Positions 45,734 through 57,360 of a stretch of 64,000 nt of DNA are shown in pieces. Source of the stretch: Anthoceros angustus (Eukaryota > Streptophyta > Anthocerotopsida > Anthocerotales > Anthocerotaceae). Within the stretch, counting starts at the first letter, position 1. Each line of letters begins with the position of its first letter. The DNA is taken from NCBI GenBank assembly GCA_010909165.1, contig VJWM01000117.1, positions 434,001-498,000 of the forward strand. Direction: 5' to 3'. A program made the translations under genes and the position numbers. The notes below the pieces were generated by a model. It saw only the letters and a program-made list of their open reading frames with translations. It was not told where the DNA came from and ran no database searches.

Positions 45734-48700
45734 CTACCCAATCACGTGGTGCAGATCGCTCCTCCAGTCATGTACCAAATCCTGGGTGATGCTGCAACAC
45801 ACGTCGTTTGAGTAGCTCCCATCAGAGTTTCTCATAAACACGTCTGTCAATTCCCTCTGCATACACGTTGGGCACACCCATGCCACTCCTCGTCCTCCCT
45901 CAGGCCTTTTCCGAAATTGCACCTATGCAGTTGGAATATCTCGCCGATGTGATCCTTTACCAACGGCTTGACCAGATCCCTCAGGGTAATCCATGCCTCC
46001 TTCACGGAAATGTCCTGGTCCGCCGATGGACCTGTCAGGTTGAGATCTACCTTGGACAGGTCTGCGTCCAGAGAGGCCGCAGTGAGATACAGCGCTCCAT
46101 CCAAGCTGGTGAAGGGTCGGGAACCGCATTCCCAATGCCGGCAGCCACATGTAGGCCAGCTTTCACTAGGAAAACCAAAACCTTGATACCTCTGATTGCT
46201 AGGGGCCTGATCCACTTCCACTTCGCATCCTCCAATGTCAAGTCGAATCCAGTTTGGCCCTCCACGATGTGATTCCCAAAGATGTTTTCGCACATGAAGT
46301 GCAGCTTAGCCGCTTTGCCCACACGCACCCCTGCAATCAATCTCTGTACTACACCCACGTCTGCAGTGGTGATGTAGGGACGTCTGGGTATCTGACTGCT
46401 TTCTAATTCTGCAGAGAAATTCATAATCTCATCCATCTTAGCAAGCAAGAATTGTTGAGTAGCTTCCTGCCCAGTCTTGATAGCGTTCATCTCATGTTGG
46501 ATAAGTTGCAAAGTCTCGCCAATTCTATCCACTTTGACACCCACTGCTTTCACCTCTGTCTCCACCATTTTCACGGTGTGCTTCAAATCTCTTATCCCTT
46601 GAATGATGGTTTGCAACAGTTGCTCCCCATCTCCGAGTGAGTTGTTCCAGGGAGGGATATAGTACGTCGGACGCTGGCAGACCGAGACGTTTGAACTGGT
46701 GCGTCTTGTTGTGCGAGCACCCCTTTCTCTGTAGGCAGGACTTCCTCTACAGCTGCATCTATGTTGGATATGGTTTGAAGGAGACCTGTTCGTCGCCTTT
46801 GCAAGACATCCAAGAGTTCACCAGCACTTAAGAGCTCTCAGCTCCTCAAAGGCACTCTCAAAGAGGCTTCAGGACATTCTGGCCACCACCATTTGAAGTC
46901 GGCCAGATCCATGAGGAGAAAATCTCCCTGTACAGTCTTGTTGGTCTGAAAAACACGCTTCAGCAAATCCTGCGTTAGCACTGACTGATTATGCCGGTAG
47001 ATACAGAGTGTGAGGTTTTCGACACACTCGGTCCTGATAATTCCTTCCACAAGCTCGACTCCCGGACTGCCTTCAGGGAAGCACAAAAGATTTCAACTTT
47101 GCAATCACATGTTCCTTGAGAAACTCGATAGTTTCATCTTTGCTCTTGGATGACCTCACCAGAATATCGATATGGTCACCGATGTCTCCGGTGTCCTCTC
47201 CGATATCCCCACTGCTTTCCAAAACACATCCATACCATCACACCAAAACTTGATGAGGTTGCGTTCAATACGATATTGCTCAGGTTGCATGCCATGGAAT
47301 CCGAACAAATCCTTTCGAAGGCAGACCTGCAATACGCAAACCTCCACAATGTCAGTAAACAGGTTGAAGACACACACCATCAAAACAAAGACATGTTGGT
47401 AGTTATCGTACTTGGAATCTAGGAAAAAGCCTGGACCAAGAAACGTCTTCGTCTTGTCAAGGCACTGTAACCTCCTTCCGAGGTAGATGTAATTGCTTGC
47501 TGTATCAGCAGTTTCCCAGTTCAACTGTCGTCTCCCAGGAAGAGCGTCACCATTACCGGCGGCCATGGTGAAGGGAACAAAGAATCCGACACGTCGAGTC
47601 CCATCCTCTTCATAGCATAAGTTGAGAGTGGTCATCAACGATACCAGATGTTGCCTTTCAATCCCTCCGCTTGTGTGCCTCTGAGAATCTCATCCAAGGT
47701 GGAATGAAGCAGACTTTGAGCAACAAATCCATCTGAGGAATACGACAAACTACTAGTAGACGGAGACATGCTCTGGTTAGAAGGTGAATGAGTCGCCCTA
47801 AAAATTGTGACTCATCCAGTGTGGATTTATCACCACAACATCTGTATCTTGAAAACAGATGATACTACCCACATCATGCAGATAGGCAAGAATGGCTCCC
47901 AATCGTTCCACCTCATCTTGAACCCGACCTTCGTAGAGACTTTGTAGCTCGGTTTGGAACAAAGTTTGAAGTTGCTGTTTCCTCACCATCGGTTGAGCTG
48001 GATGTTGGGATACCCAGGCAGTCAAATCAGCACTCAATCGGTTGCATACCTCGGGTACCCAAAACAGTCTAGTAGCAAATAGAGCTCGAAACGATTCCAT
48101 GAGTGCGTCCAGCAAGGGCTTCACACTCTTGGCAGATCGAGCGTCCATGGAGAAGAGTGTTTTGTTTCACGTGAACAACCTGTTCAAACTCGGTGGCCAA
48201 CTCTGTCAGAACGGGTTGAAGGAGATCCGGTAATGCTTCAGCATCAGAACGCTTCATCTTATCCACATGAGTTGCCACCACAAATATTTGAGGCAAAGTA
48301 GAGCCCACGTTGCGACAATTGGAGTTGATGAACCTAAGCCAGTACGCCAAGCTCCTTCTGAACCTGTCCTGCAGGACATTAGGCGGATGCAGTTGGGGAG
48401 GTTTCCGATCATCAAATGGGCTGAACGCAAACAGGAAGATACATGCTTGGTTGAAGGTCGGAAAAGGTAGTCTTGCAGAGCTCGGTAGTGAGCTTGTCCA
48501 GCCAGATCCCACATGGTAACTTGCATATCATGGTCGTTGCGCAACACCTCGATTTCTATGCCTTCCGTTCTGGTACCGGTGACGGAAGCCATCCGTCGCC
48601 AAGCACGAAATATTTTTCCCTTCAGTCGAGCTAGAACTTGGCTGAGCTGGAACTCGGGTGATGCGGCTGTGTGTCGTCTCCATGCGCGAATCATGGTGGT

Positions 48701-50083
48701 GCGGAGAGTGGTCTTCCTGCCAAAGGGCACCGCACAGGAAGAGGCGCCCAGCCTTGGGCATCACAGGCCCTTGCCTGCCCACGAGCAAAGGCCAGTAAGC
48801 CTCTTGAGTGGCATTGCCTGCCAAGGCTGCATTGATGATTGCGTCCTTTCCTTCCGCTTCCCATGTTGTCCCCTGGATGTTGATCTCCGTAACGTCTTGT
48901 TGACTTGAATACAGTTCATCAAGTCTCTAAACATGTCATGATCCAGGGCGTCCCAGAAGAAATGTCGAGCTTTTCAGAGATGCGTTGCCCTCCAAGGATC
49001 TCAGCAACTCTTTCTTGAACGAGGCGTGGCCCTTGAGCCTCAAGTCCAGGACACGCAGTGCTTTGCATTCCGGGAGCAACTGGACAAGGCGCATCCACAC
49101 ATCCGTCGCAGCTGATGGCGTACTGAGTGAGACGAAGTTCAGATATGGTGGAGTTGTGGCGTAACCCGTCCAGGCCGTGGATGAGAGCATATGGAGTGGT
49201 GACAAGCTCTCGATACGATCGTTGGTGCGCAGCATTCCGGCCAGGGCGTCTGCCAGGCCTGCCTCCCCATCCTTCGAGATATCCAAAAGCTGTGTGACGC
49301 CAGAGATGGAGGCATTCTCATCCTCATCCGCGCGGGTGAAAGCAAGTTTGAGCACAGTGCCCATGGGCCCGAGGCCGCCGGGAATGGGACCCCGCAATGC
49401 AACGACATCACCCAACCTCAGATGCCGGAGCGTGGCACAGAGCGGAAGAGCATTTGCAATACACTGGGCTCCCGCCACATCCATGCCGATGCCTTGCAGT
49501 GACAGATCCTTGAGACGGGGAGCCGTGGCCAGAATGCGGGCCAGGTGCTGTGCCCCTTCAGCACCTCCCACCTCGTTCCCGTGTAAGTCCAACTTCTCCA
49601 GGACAGAATCCTTGTTGAAGCCTTTGGCCAGGGCACCCAGTCCCGCGGCATCAAGCCCAACAATGCTGAAAGTGTTCGTAAGCTGCGACTGGATGCAACA
49701 AGCTGGCCCAGAGCCTCGCAAGCCGCCTGCCTTCCAAAACCTTTACAGCCATACAGACTCAGTCCTTCCAGGGAAGGGTTGGACGCCAGGCCCCCCAACA
49801 GAACCGACACTTCATCCTCCCGATCCAAGCCGATGGCCCACCAGGCCCAAATGGTTATCTTCTCGAGACTGCAGCAGTTGGCAATGGCTGTCAACACCCG
49901 CTTGCGCACTCGCCAGTGCCTTCCCTCATCACCACGGATTCGCCCACTGAAGTAGCCGCCATACTCTTCATCATTATGCAGATCGGGTAGATGGGACACG
50001 GCATTCCGGCCCAGATCTAGCAGCAGCTGCTGCAGCTGAACCGGCAGCGCGCGCCAATCCTCCGCCTCATGCTCTTCCGCCAT
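45734..50083 (-). CDS. TRN1: TORNADO1-like ROCO protein (LRR-Roc-COR), multiple one-base frame breaks
   Basis: Starts at ATG 50083 (MAEEHEAEDWRALPVQL). In coding order: LRRs at 49.9-48.9 kb ('SVLEKLDLHGNEVGG', 'LKDLSLQGIGMDVAGAQCI'), a linker ('WEAEGKDAIINAALAG'), a Roc GTPase at 48.75-48.15 kb ('AGRLFLCGA', P-loop ending in KTTLRTT, 'MWDLAGQAHYRALQDYLF', 'FVVATHVDK'), a COR region to about 46.8 kb ('ASNYIYLGRRLQCLDKTKTF'), a coiled segment ('VKMVETEVKAVGVKVDRI') and a C-terminus with 'GVAWVCPTCMQRELTDVF'. Order and motifs follow plant TORNADO1, a large protein of leaf and vascular patterning. The frame is interrupted at about 49.66, 48.90, 48.72 (P-loop), 48.46, 48.15, 46.65 and 45.9 kb, plus others in the COR part. 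Most look like one missing base in a short run. No introns are evident. Confidence 0.75.
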
Positions 50084-50639
50084 GCTCTGCTCTGCTATGC
50101 TGTGCTATGCTTCCCGGACTGCTAGAATGGAATGAGGGCCAGGCAGGTGCTGTGCTCCTCCAGGCCACACCACATCCCGCGGCCTTCAGCCCTGGCAGGC
50201 AGGCCCCACGCAGCGAAACTTCCCACATGAACGGCGAAACAGCCCAAACTTAAACATGCTAAAATAAGTAAATGGAATGGAATTTGTCCGGGTCAGTCGA
50301 GATCGGGACACCGGAACGGAACGGGAAACGGCTCCCGTGCACGGTCCCTGTGATGAATGATGGGCTGGGTGGTTGGGTTGGGTGTCCATGGAAACTGGAT
50401 CCAGCCTAGAAACCCTTTACTTGTAATTTTCGATAACATGATCTTTCATGAATCTAAGCTCATCAGGGTCTGGCAGCCTGTGAAAGGGAACAACACGCTC
50501 CAAAGTCGGCGTATGGGGAAGGGAAGTGCAATGATATTGCGAATATAACCCATGCTGTTTCTCCACAAGTGAATGGCAGGGTATGACTACTGTTTTCTCC
50601 CAAACTCAGTTGGAGGACCCTTTCCAGTGGTTTGAAGTG

Positions 50640-50805
50640 GGATATTACCAAATGGACACACTTTTATATTGGTGATTAAGCATCGGAGCTTGGATCGGTA
50701 CTTAGATGGGTCTCTAAAGGGAATGGATGCCCTTGGTACAAGTACAGGCAACCATGGTAAAGGCCGTCTATGACGGAAACCGTCCTTAGTGGACACCCCC
50801 AGTGG
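50640..50805. repeat. Partial copy B of the interspersed repeat (5S-like tail)
   Basis: Matches 43640-43800 ('aaatggacacac', 'gattaagcat', 'tggatcggtacttagatggg', 'ggatgccctt', 'gtccttagtggac'). Only the right-hand tail of the long repeat is present. Confidence 0.75.
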
Positions 50806-51035
50806 ACAGCACAAAGTTGCTACTGTTGTTGTTGCTGAATATGGACGTCCTTGACATCAATGGTTCCTAACTATATCCGAGAATGATGATTAGTTTATCG
50901 GCTCCTGTCTGGTGGCCATGCGTCGGAAGTGTGACAATCTGGACGATGCTCACCAGGGTACTTAACAGACTGCCTGCAAGCAGCTGGAGCAGCGCTGCGG
51001 AGCCTGTGGAGTCCAGACGAGCGCATGATCGCATT

Positions 51036-51101
51036 AAGGCATCAAGGATCGGGAAAGTACCTTCTCGACGGCATCAAGGATCGGGAAAGTACCTTCTCGA
51101 C
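51036..51101. repeat. 33-bp tandem duplication
   Basis: 'ggcatcaaggatcgggaaag' + 'taccttctcgac' occurs twice head to tail. Confidence 0.95.
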
Positions 51102-51515
51102 GTATGACCGAACCATATTGCTGTCGGGCTGTCCCTCTGCAGGTGACACAGAAAAAGTAATTAGCTCTAATTTACCACTTTCCCCTGGCTCATCCGAAAT
51201 TAGCCTCTACAGGCACGGTCATAGGCATAAGGAGCACTTACCAACACCAACTTTTGAAGATCAATGAGAGTCAAGTTTACCACTGCATCACATCATAGAG
51301 TGGCAACCTGTTATGCCTCATCCTGACAAACTTCAATCCTTGCATAGAGATCGTCTTCACTACTAGCACGTGCATATGATCATAAGGGTGAAAGATACTG
51401 TCGACTTGTTTCACAATTTGATTTCATCGTTCATTTGACCGTAGGGCCACAAGTAAATCCTTCAAATTTGAGATGTAAATCTTCTGGGTAGACATACCAT
51501 GAGGAGAATATATGC

Positions 51516-51888
51516 TCAGTTGACACGGAACGGAGAGATCTGCTTGCTGCGCCCAGTGACTCTGTCGGTCTCATCAGATATCTCTTTCCTAAAAGCAGCT
51601 GCAACCACATACTCGTCAGGTCGAAACTTGCAAAAGTCGTCTATAATCATGGAAAGACCTAAACAGAATATGCAAGTTTCTCGATATTCACCGTCCACAC
51701 TTGCAAAAAGAGTGAAAGAACCCTAAACCTAAGAAGAAAGAGTGAAACATGCGTCCCCTCACAAAGCACAACAAGCAAGATCCTGAGGACCTCCACATCA
51801 AAAGCAAGTACACAACATTACCATAATCCGTAAACCTTCTCTTCGGCGCCATGGACAAATTCGCCATATATTCGGAACCATCGTCCAT
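51516..51888 (-). CDS. Unrecognised possible two-exon gene fragment
   Basis: An ATG at 51888 opens MDDGSEYMANLSMAPKRRF followed by TDYG and a GT donor near 51820. A second block at 51698-51516 encodes 'MIIDDFCKFRPDEYVVAAA' and 'ISDETDRVTGRSKQISP' before a stop. Amino-acid composition looks protein-like, but no family is recognised and splicing between the two blocks is a guess. Confidence 0.25.
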
Positions 51889-52399
51889 CTTGTGCAGCTG
51901 TAAAACTAGGGACGCCTCTACAATCCCTACAAATCACCGTCGCACTGATCATGTTGGAAGCCATTTGCAATACATCTGCTTTACCCGGCCCACTTCTTGC
52001 CGCGATCCTAAACCGAGGTGAATTGAAGATCTATCACCATCCTAATGCTGAATCCAGCTGGGGCTTCGAGAAAAACGACAGCATGAAAAGATGCATTTTA
52101 GATCCAATCTGCATCTAATCTGATCCGAGGCAAGAAATCCTTCCCACGATGCTCTCCAGCACAGACGACTTTCCAGAACTCTGTTGCGAGGTTAAACAGT
52201 CAGAGGAACCAGATTTCCAGACGCGCACCAAGCTGGAAACCAGCAAACAAAGAGGCATCACGTGAGGTCAAGCTGCCCCAATAAGGGAGTCAGTCCACTG
52301 ACCTGGCCTCCCACCACCACAACAGAGGGCACATGAGGCCAATCAGGCTTTCCATTCAGCCCCCGCTGCTGCTGAAAGCAGCAACCTGCAAGCCCTGGA

Positions 52400-52860
52400 T
52401 TAGCCATTACTCATGGAGCAGGGCAGGATGTCATTCGTCATTCCTGGCCATTCATGCATGCTCAGACCGGAGCATCCCTCCTTTACCAACCAGGGCCTGC
52501 TGTTGTTCATGAATTCTGGAACATGTTCAAGAGTCAGAACCTTGAACAACTAAAAGATGAATGTCCAGAGGTGGATGAAAAATGTTCATTATTCAAAGCA
52601 CTTCTAGGCTGCGACTGGATGCAACAAGCTGGCCCAGACCCTCGCAAGCCGCCTGCCTTCCAAAACCTTCACAGGGAAGGGTTGGACGCCATGCCCCCCA
52701 ACAGAATCCACACTTCATCCTCCCGAGCCAAGCCGATTTGCCACTTGTGGGAAATACCCAAGCCGGGGCCGACACTGCGGCAGTTGGCAATGGCTGTCAA
52801 CACCTGCTTGCGCACTCGCCAGTGCCTCCCCTCATATGCTATGCTATGCTTTCCGGGACA
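52400..52860. pseudogene. Duplicated pieces of ROCO flank and N-terminal LRR
   Basis: 52400-52560 copies 45510-45665. 52610-52845 copies the ROCO gene at about 49680-49940 ('gcgactggatgcaacaagct', 'ctcgcaagccgcctgccttc', 'gcagttggcaatggctgtca', 'cgcactcgccagtgcc') with internal deletions. Read on minus, the latter corresponds to 'VLTAIANC' and 'CEALGQLVASSRSL' of the ROCO protein. Confidence 0.85.
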
Positions 52861-53118
52861 GTAAATGTGGCCCGTGCATGATGGCTTTGCAGCACCGCAA
52901 GGCCCACAGGTGTGGCTACGGATAATCATGGTGGAGACTGGAGGCTGGTGGGGGAACTTCCGGACAGATGATAGGGCTCATGGGGTTGTTCATGGATGGT
53001 GTCAAGTCAAGGCCGTAACCTGATGCCCTTGGCCTGCGCGGATCCCAACACCGCCGCATCCAGAGGATGCCGAACCCACGCCCACCACAACTCTGAATAT
53101 CTCTACAAACTGATGTGA
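52861..53118. repeat. Duplicated block (partner 44755-45000)
   Basis: Direct copy of the block near 44.8 kb with scattered substitutions and a 16-bp insertion ('atggggttgttcatgg', ~52980). Confidence 0.9.
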
Positions 53119-53250
53119 GAGCTCCCATAAAGGAAAAGACAAAAGAAAGAAAGAAAGATGCATACAAAGGTGAGGGCAGAAAGACGAATAAAAAGGTGCA
53201 AAGGGCCTGGCCGCAACTACTCTTCAAACACCTCCAAGCTCCACTTCAAG
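53119..53250. repeat. Partial copy D of the interspersed repeat (internal part)
   Basis: 'cccataaaggaaa', 'gatgcatacaaaggtgaggg', 'cctggccgcaactactctt' and 'cacctccaagctccac' match 43527-43632. Confidence 0.85.
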
Positions 53251-53304
53251 TTTTTCATCCGCATGAAACCATATCCGATGATATCCGACGATGATATCCG
53301 CAGC

Positions 53305-53364
53305 TCTGTCCCGTTCAAGACCAAAGGGAAGACCACTCTCCGCACCACCATGATTCGGGCGTGA
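53305..53364 (+). pseudogene. Orphan Roc P-loop scrap in inverted orientation
   Basis: 'gggaagaccactctccgcac' + 'caccatgattcg' encodes GKTTLRTTMIRA on +. It matches, in opposite orientation, the P-loop of the ROCO gene at 48.67-48.73 kb. Here the Lys codon is in frame with a preceding Gly (KGKTT). Confidence 0.85.
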
Positions 53365-54791
53365 TGTGAGTACACACCCATCCAAAATGCACAGCCCAGA
53401 CAGATCGCATGACAGGAAGACTAACCTCAGCCATCAAGCTACGAATGGATTGTTTACAGCTGACCCACGTCACTGCAGGATCAGCTTTCAAAAGGGTCTT
53501 CACGTTGGCTTCATTAAGAAACTTCGCCAAGTACTCGCTGCCATCCTGTGATAAGGGCCAAAACAGTAAACAATATTCAACAAAACTTCACCTGCTATGA
53601 CAACTGGGTAGAACAGCATATTGCTGGATATCAAACTTACCTCCAAATGATGGTATTTTGTTAGCCGACGGACATCCAGTAGTGTTGCTATCCCACTTGT
53701 TTCCTCTATCCACTGAACGAGTGCAGTTCGGGCTTCATGGGCTTTCAGCCACTCTCCCTGGAAAAGGTGAAACAGGCACGTGCTCAACAGGAGTTTATGT
53801 GCGGGTTCCCAACATTCACGCAGAGCTTGACGTGAAGAGCCATGGAAAGATTTATCTACCTGTCAATTAGGGCTACAACCTCTTCAGCCATACTTTGGCA
53901 CTGTGCTTTTGTGGCTGATCAAGTAGACCGAAACAGTAAGCAACATCTGAATGGGATTGTACCTGCAATCCGAATCATAGACGTGAACACTGCCACTAGG
54001 GTGACAGAGAAGTGAAGACGGCCATTCAGAGGGCTACTTAATAGAAGAAGAGAGGACATCAAAATCACCTGACTCCGTGGATGCGTCAACCCATTTCCAA
54101 CAACTATTCCCATAAGTTGGGCGCCAACATTGTGCCGATTCTTAGGCTGTGGATGGTTTATCAGATAATGAGCAAGAGACGGGACATACTTCCCGGCATA
54201 GCTTTCTCCGGCCAAAAAAGGGGTCTCAGCTCAAATGAAGGATTTTCAGCGATAAAGGAAGACAGCGCATGGTGGAGATGGGCTGCTACAGTATGCTGAT
54301 CCTTTGGGACATCATCATCAGAAGATGCAATGCTGAAACCTGTCCCAACAGGACTGTCGACAAATAGCACTCCATACCTGCAACGCTTGCAAATGTGATG
54401 GAGCAGTCAGTAAGGAACCACTTGACCAGCATATCAGCCATGAAGTTATAGAAGAACGAGCAGGCGACAACGAAAAACGGTCTTGACAGCCAGACACACT
54501 GTTATTCCAGGCCCATTCATTGTGGTGCAAACTTCCGGTTCTACTAAACCGCCATGGCCCAAGTTCATAGAAGCAACCAATAAGGCTTGAACACCCAGGG
54601 CCTCCATTAAGCCAGAGCAAGAGAGGGGCATCCACAAGAGAGGTCCGAGGATCTGTTGCTTCATAGAAAACGTAGAAAAGTTGGGACCTGCTGGAGTCGC
54701 TAACAGGAAGGTAACCTGAAATTGTTGGCACAGCCTCAAAGGAAAAGTTACCGTTACTGCCTTGGGCGCTTTTGCACTGGAATGGCTTCAC
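53365..54791 (-). pseudogene. Serine carboxypeptidase-like (SCPL50 type, family S10), 3' truncated
   Basis: Minus-strand exon blocks encode 'AVPTISGYLPVSDSSRSQLF', 'PLLLWLNGGPGCSSLIGCFY' and 'ELGPWRF', then 'YGVLFVDSPVGTGFSIASSD' and 'DQHTVAAHLHHALSSFIAEN', the catalytic-Ser motif GESYAGKYVPSLAHYL, 'QLMGIVVGNGLTHPRSQV', 'SGIATLLDVRRLTKYHH' and 'AKFLNEANVKTLLKADPAV'. This follows plant SCPL50-type proteins. The gene stops about 53.37 kb, where ROCO-derived sequence begins, so the catalytic Asp and His exons are absent. The 5' signal-peptide exon is also not seen. One T missing from the run at ~54216-54221 shifts the frame just before GESYAGKY. Likely dead as a peptidase or acyltransferase. Confidence 0.82.
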
Positions 54792-56399
54792 AGACCTGTA
54801 GTTATCAACACACTGTGTTAGAAGATGGGATCAAGTATCGAAACGACTCACCTCCTACTACTCCATGGTGAACATGACTCTTCAAATTCAGTAGACAGAT
54901 GTGAAGAGCAAATTGCCGTGGTAAAATTAACATGCTTAGGTTAGATGGACCAGTGAGTCGACACGTGATTCAGATTCCTAGCATGAAGTAATGTGTGCAA
55001 CGGACATCAGTCAGCGGCTAAGCCCTGTGCTTTGCAGAACCACCTCAGAGTGCTCGAGAGCTCCTTCTGTCCCATCTGTCATTCTTGATCAAGGCTCATG
55101 GGTCTGAACCCGGTTCTGTTGTAAGTTTTCTGAATAAAGATGGAGTCAGCGTGAGCAAACAACTTCAATATGCTCCCAGAACTTCATAATCAGCTCGACG
55201 ATGGATCTATAACCCAAATACTATCGTTGTGACCACAAATAAGTGACAAGGACTCGGACATTATAGAAGCGTAACTCTGAATCCTTGAACATTTGAAGGC
55301 AGAAGAATACGTACAAAGCGGAGGAGCCTTGTCGTCTCGCGCGTGCTGGTGGTCCCCATATATGTTTTTCAAATGAGTTTCTATGAGGGCCGACTTTGCA
55401 TATGTTTCCTGTATGCTTTGCCACAAAAGGTACCCCTACTCAGTGCCAGCTGGAATAACATAAGTCCTGCACCGAGGGAGCTGAGCCGAGAAATTCCGCT
55501 CAGCTCCATTGCTAGGGACGAAAGAGCCAGCCACCAAAAACCGATTCAAATGCCAAGCCAAGGCCTACCTACCTCACCAGGTGCGAAGGAAACATAATTT
55601 TAGACATGCACGCACGACAAATCCCTCTCTGACCGAATCAGAACAAGAACCAGTGTCTACACTGGAATCGCTCGCGACCACTCGACCATCAGTACACCAC
55701 AGTCCCTGAGCTACACCCCGCAACTCTCACCACAAAAGATCCTGAGGAATCACTTGGAACAGACAGGCCACAAAGACAATCAGAACTGCACTCGTTTAAC
55801 TCCTGAATGACTTGTGAGGTGCGGATGCGGCATCAGAGCGGAAGCCACAGGGTGGAGCACAGACATTCAAAGACTGAGAACACATGGAAACCAAAACCTA
55901 GCCCGGAAGCGTAATGTCTATCCGAGCATTCCACCACACCGCTCCTGCAACCGTAACTGTCCGTAACCAAGTTCTTGGCAAAAAGCAGGCCGGCAGAGCA
56001 GGCCACATCCAATTTCCTGCGCTTCCGACAACTCCTGAGCTTGTCCAAGATGCTTGCAGCAGCAACAGCTGAGAATCGTGAGCTACACGCTCCCTCCTCT
56101 GTCGGAAAAGCAAGGAACAATCACATAACACGATAGAGCTGCTTGCGCGTTCCAGCAGTGGCAGGCCAGAGCCGCGTAGGTGAAGAGTGGCCAGCGCTCG
56201 TCACACCGAGCCGCGGGCTTCCGTGCTCACATTGTTCCTGCGGCCATTGTGGCGCTGTCTGCCACAAAGGGAAGGAGACAACCGACGCGACGGTCTCGTG
56301 TCCAGCTGACACACGACTCGTCGAATAGTTCCAATTAGCATAATTCCGTTTTTCTTCCTTTCTTTGAATTCAGCCCGGAAGCGCGAAGCATAGATTTGA
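54792..56399. other. Spacer; source of a compressed duplicate at 61.4 kb
   Basis: No gene recognised. 54925-55010 ('catgcttaggttagatggac', 'cacgtgattcagattc', 'ggcatgaagta'-like) and ~56030-56050 ('gagcttgtccaagatgc') have shorter counterparts at 61400-61545. Confidence 0.45.
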
Positions 56400-57360
56400 G
56401 GGGAGGGCCCGAAAAGACAAGAAGACACTTCAGCTCGTTCAACGGAGCAAGACAAGCCTCGTGGCCATCGCCACAAGAGCAGCATCCTTCCACGATTGTC
56501 CGATTGAGGGTGGTGGTCCCAGGTCGTGAATTCACGACAAAGCGATAAACATGCTCATAAGCATGGTGTGCATCTCGCACTATCATCTCACGTTTCTCAA
56601 CCCGAGACATCGTGGTTCCATCACACATTCGAAGATTCGTTCAGTGACGAGCCAAGGTGTGCTATCTGCAGTGTCTGGTGGCCCAAATGGCAAAGCAAGT
56701 TTTCAAGGTCTGTATGTGGGACCATGGCCTCCGTCCTTTTGAACTGCAAATTTGCACTCTTCAGTCCCGGAGACCAAATCACCTTTCAGGCTGCTTCCTG
56801 GATTCGGAAGTGAAGTTGCTTTCCTGCTGCAATTCACCAACGCTCGCACACGCTTTCAGGAGGCACGAGTAAGTGAAATTTGTGGCGGCAGTGGCGTCTT
56901 GCATGCTGGCATAAAGAACAAGAGCTTCCTAACCAAGCCGATGTTGGGTGTACCCAGAGATCATTGCATTCCATATCACCACATCTCTCGTGGGCAAGCT
57001 TTCAAACTCGCGGCGAGCATCAAATAGGCTTCCACATTTTGAATACACACCTACCAGACAGTTGGAGACCAACACATTCGGCTTCCACATGCCAGCTTGT
57101 GAAACACCTGCATCGCCTCCTGCAACCTCCCATGAGAGGAATGAAGTGGTTGGCCAGAAATGTGTTGGACTCATGTCCACATTTAGGAAACAGTGCATGG
57201 ACGTGCCTGCCGAGCACCAAATCCTTCCTTGCGGTGCACCTGTTAAGCACATTGTAGAAGAGACATGGTGGAACAAACAAAACCCGTTGCACCAGCAGGT
57301 CCAATGCATCAACTGCCTCCCTCAGATGCCCCTGCTCACAGAGCTTGGTCCAGCCTGAGC
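56400..57360 (-). pseudogene. Decayed PPR gene with a DYW-like tail (ends CSCGDGH)
   Basis: On minus, 57304-57150 gives 'LFYNVLNRCTARKDLVLGRH' and 'VHALFPKCGHESNTFLANHF'. 57090-56940 gives 'NVLVSNCLVGVYSKCGSLFD' and 'LPTRDVVIWNAMISGYTQH'. 56620-56470 gives 'MSRVEKREMIVRDAHHAYEH' and 'CCSCGDGH'. These are the first PPRs, a later PPR and the very end of a DYW-type domain, joined with large deletions and frame breaks. The tail is closest to that of the intact KP-type gene at 453-2876 (MSRLEQRQIIVRDAH, CSCGDRH), so this is probably a dead relative. Confidence 0.8.

Larger units (their letters stand above)
50084..52399. other. Upstream of ROCO gene; repeat pieces and one unassigned frame
   Basis: 50.64-50.80 kb is a partial copy of the interspersed repeat, and 51036-51100 is a 33-bp tandem duplication. 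At 51886-51840 and 51698-51516 (minus) two possible exons read 'MDDGSEYMANLSMAPKRRF' and 'LSMIIDDFCKFRPDEYVVAA', a plausible protein I do not recognise. The rest shows nothing coding. Confidence 0.4.

Noticed and set aside
48720-48735. Degenerate Roc P-loop as a deliberate loss of GTP binding
   Set aside because: The change is explained by one missing G in a run, and a nearby duplicate keeps the GKTT reading; so evidence for functional loss is weak.
45734-50083. NB-ARC disease-resistance gene
   Set aside because: LRRs precede the GTPase, the nucleotide domain has WDLAGQ of Roc GTPases, and the COR and C-terminal parts match TORNADO1-type ROCO proteins.
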